Origin: Haloferacaceae archaeon
Lineage (GTDB): Archaea > Halobacteriota > Halobacteria > Halobacteriales > Haloferacaceae
Direction: 5' to 3'
Length of the DNA: 6,165 bases
Assembly (NCBI GenBank): GCA_028274825.1
Contig: JAQCMZ010000318.1
Location: 1 to 6,165, forward strand
The notes under the pieces were generated by a model. The model searched no databases, was not told the DNA's origin, and saw nothing but the letters and a program-made list of their open reading frames with translations. The translations under genes were made by a program, and so were the position numbers. This document shows positions 5,749-6,165 of the stretch, piece after piece (the stretch's first letter is position 1; each line of letters starts with the position of its first letter).

Positions 5749-5908
5749 AGGCTTCTTGCTTCGAGGAGGGAACTTGCATCCATCTCGGACACAGCGGTTC
5801 CAGTCTCCACGAGCGTGGATTCGGCGTCTCCCAAACCTGCTTGGTAGCGACGACGAGTCGTCCGACCGCCCTGGTTTTCGGACTCTCAGCCAGATGACGA
5901 TTGCATCG

Positions 5909-5920
5909 TCACACGTGTGA
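5909..5920. repeat. 12-bp perfect palindrome TCACACGTGTGA
   Basis: TCACACGTGTGA is fully self-complementary. It partly overlaps a second hairpin, TGACGAT-TGC-ATCGTCA (5895-5911). Both lie between the two copies of the 60-base repeat. A perfect 12-bp palindrome is a plausible site for a homodimeric DNA-binding protein, but no gene starts nearby in the window. Confidence 0.6.
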
Positions 5921-5977
5921 GTGTGTCCCGATAATCCTCAGAGTGTGCATTGGGAGGTGTCGGATTCAACCCCGAGC

Positions 5978-6037
5978 TCATCCGTCGAGAATCGCCGATT
6001 CTCGTCATCACTCTTGTTCGATTTCCGTCCGACCTCG
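5978..6037. repeat. Palindromic repeat element, copy 2
   Basis: This is the second copy of the 60-base element, in the same orientation and 289 bases from the first. The 19-base palindrome (5986-6004) and the TTCCGTCCGACCTCG tail are identical to copy 1. The variable patch reads TTGTTCGAT, so the extra pairing seen in copy 1 is lost. Flanking sequence outside the 60 bases shows at most weak similarity between the copies. Confidence 0.85.
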
Positions 6038-6165
6038 GAGCATTCTCCTCGCACCTCTGTAAACACAATTCCGCTGTACGGCTCTCGTGACCAGAAAGTG
6101 GGCCGATATCCGACGACGGTCACTGTGGGAAACTCACTGTTCGTCCCGACGACACAGACACGCTC

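Larger units (their letters stand above)
5325..6165. other. 840-base region without a convincing gene, rich in palindromes
   Basis: No open frame here resembles a known protein. The frames on both strands are 60-68 codons or shorter, and overlapping frames cover the same repeat. The region carries a duplicated 60-base palindromic element and several further inverted repeats. These are CACTGT/ACAGTG (5555-5560 and 5577-5582), GTCTCGAGAC (5608-5617), CCTCGA/TCGAGG (5744-5749 and 5761-5766), GACGAC/GTCGTC (5849-5854 and 5857-5862) and TCACACGTGTGA (5909-5920). Two small minus-strand frames (5834-5631 and 6123-5938) share the peptide SDDENRRFS, but only because both cross the repeat. The region may be decayed mobile or accessory DNA. 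Confidence 0.5.

Noticed and set aside
5689..6037. CRISPR-like array made by the two repeat copies
   Set aside because: There are only two copies, 229 bases of non-uniform sequence lie between them, and no cas genes are present.
5631..6123. Two minus-strand frames (5834-5631 and 6123-5938) sharing the peptide SDDENRRFS, as if members of a small protein family
   Set aside because: The shared peptide falls exactly on the 60-base DNA repeat, and the palindrome is perfectly conserved at DNA level. The remainder of the two frames is dissimilar, with only weak resemblance next to the repeat, so a DNA repeat explains it better.

Overview
The window looks like a piece of a haloarchaeal (class Halobacteria) chromosome. 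The predicted proteins are very acidic and the GC content is moderately high. There are no Shine-Dalgarno sequences. Several genes instead have a TATA-like box 24-29 bases before the start codon, as expected for leaderless archaeal transcripts. Several proteins also belong to families typical of haloarchaea: a DUF5790-like acidic protein, an archaeal-type dihydroneopterin aldolase and a creatininase-family hydrolase. I cannot name the genus from this sequence alone.

Layout from left to right. 1-191 holds no confident gene. 192-264 is a complete tRNA-Val(UAC) gene on the minus strand. Divergent from it, at 345-800, is a membrane-anchored DUF192 protein, followed on the same strand by an ABC exporter half-transporter (869-2800) with all nucleotide-binding motifs intact. 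A 503-base gap (2801-3303) has no gene, but its last 130 bases contain three perfect hairpins. The third ends two bases before the ATG of a creatininase-family metal hydrolase (3304-4020). Part of this leader resembles my recollection of the right ends (omega-RNA ends) of haloarchaeal IS200/IS605 elements. Next is a 350-base convergent gap, then two minus-strand genes: the DUF5790-like protein (4784-4371) and, upstream of it, the dihydroneopterin aldolase mptD (5324-4983). The last 840 bases have no convincing gene. They carry two copies, 289 bases apart, of a 60-base element built around an identical 19-base palindrome, plus other palindromes.

Functional links. MptD acts in pterin synthesis from GTP. 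The creatininase-family protein may be ArfB, the formamide hydrolase of archaeal riboflavin/F420 synthesis from GTP. If so, two GTP-derived cofactor enzymes lie within 2.1 kb, though on opposite strands and in separate transcription units. The DUF192 protein and the ABC exporter are co-oriented and close, and may be co-transcribed.

No defence system, CRISPR array or intact mobile element is visible. The most interesting non-ordinary signals are the hairpin-rich leader of the hydrolase gene, the duplicated palindromic repeat at the right end, and a possible leaderless micro-ORF or antisense transcript at the 3' end of the DUF5790 gene.
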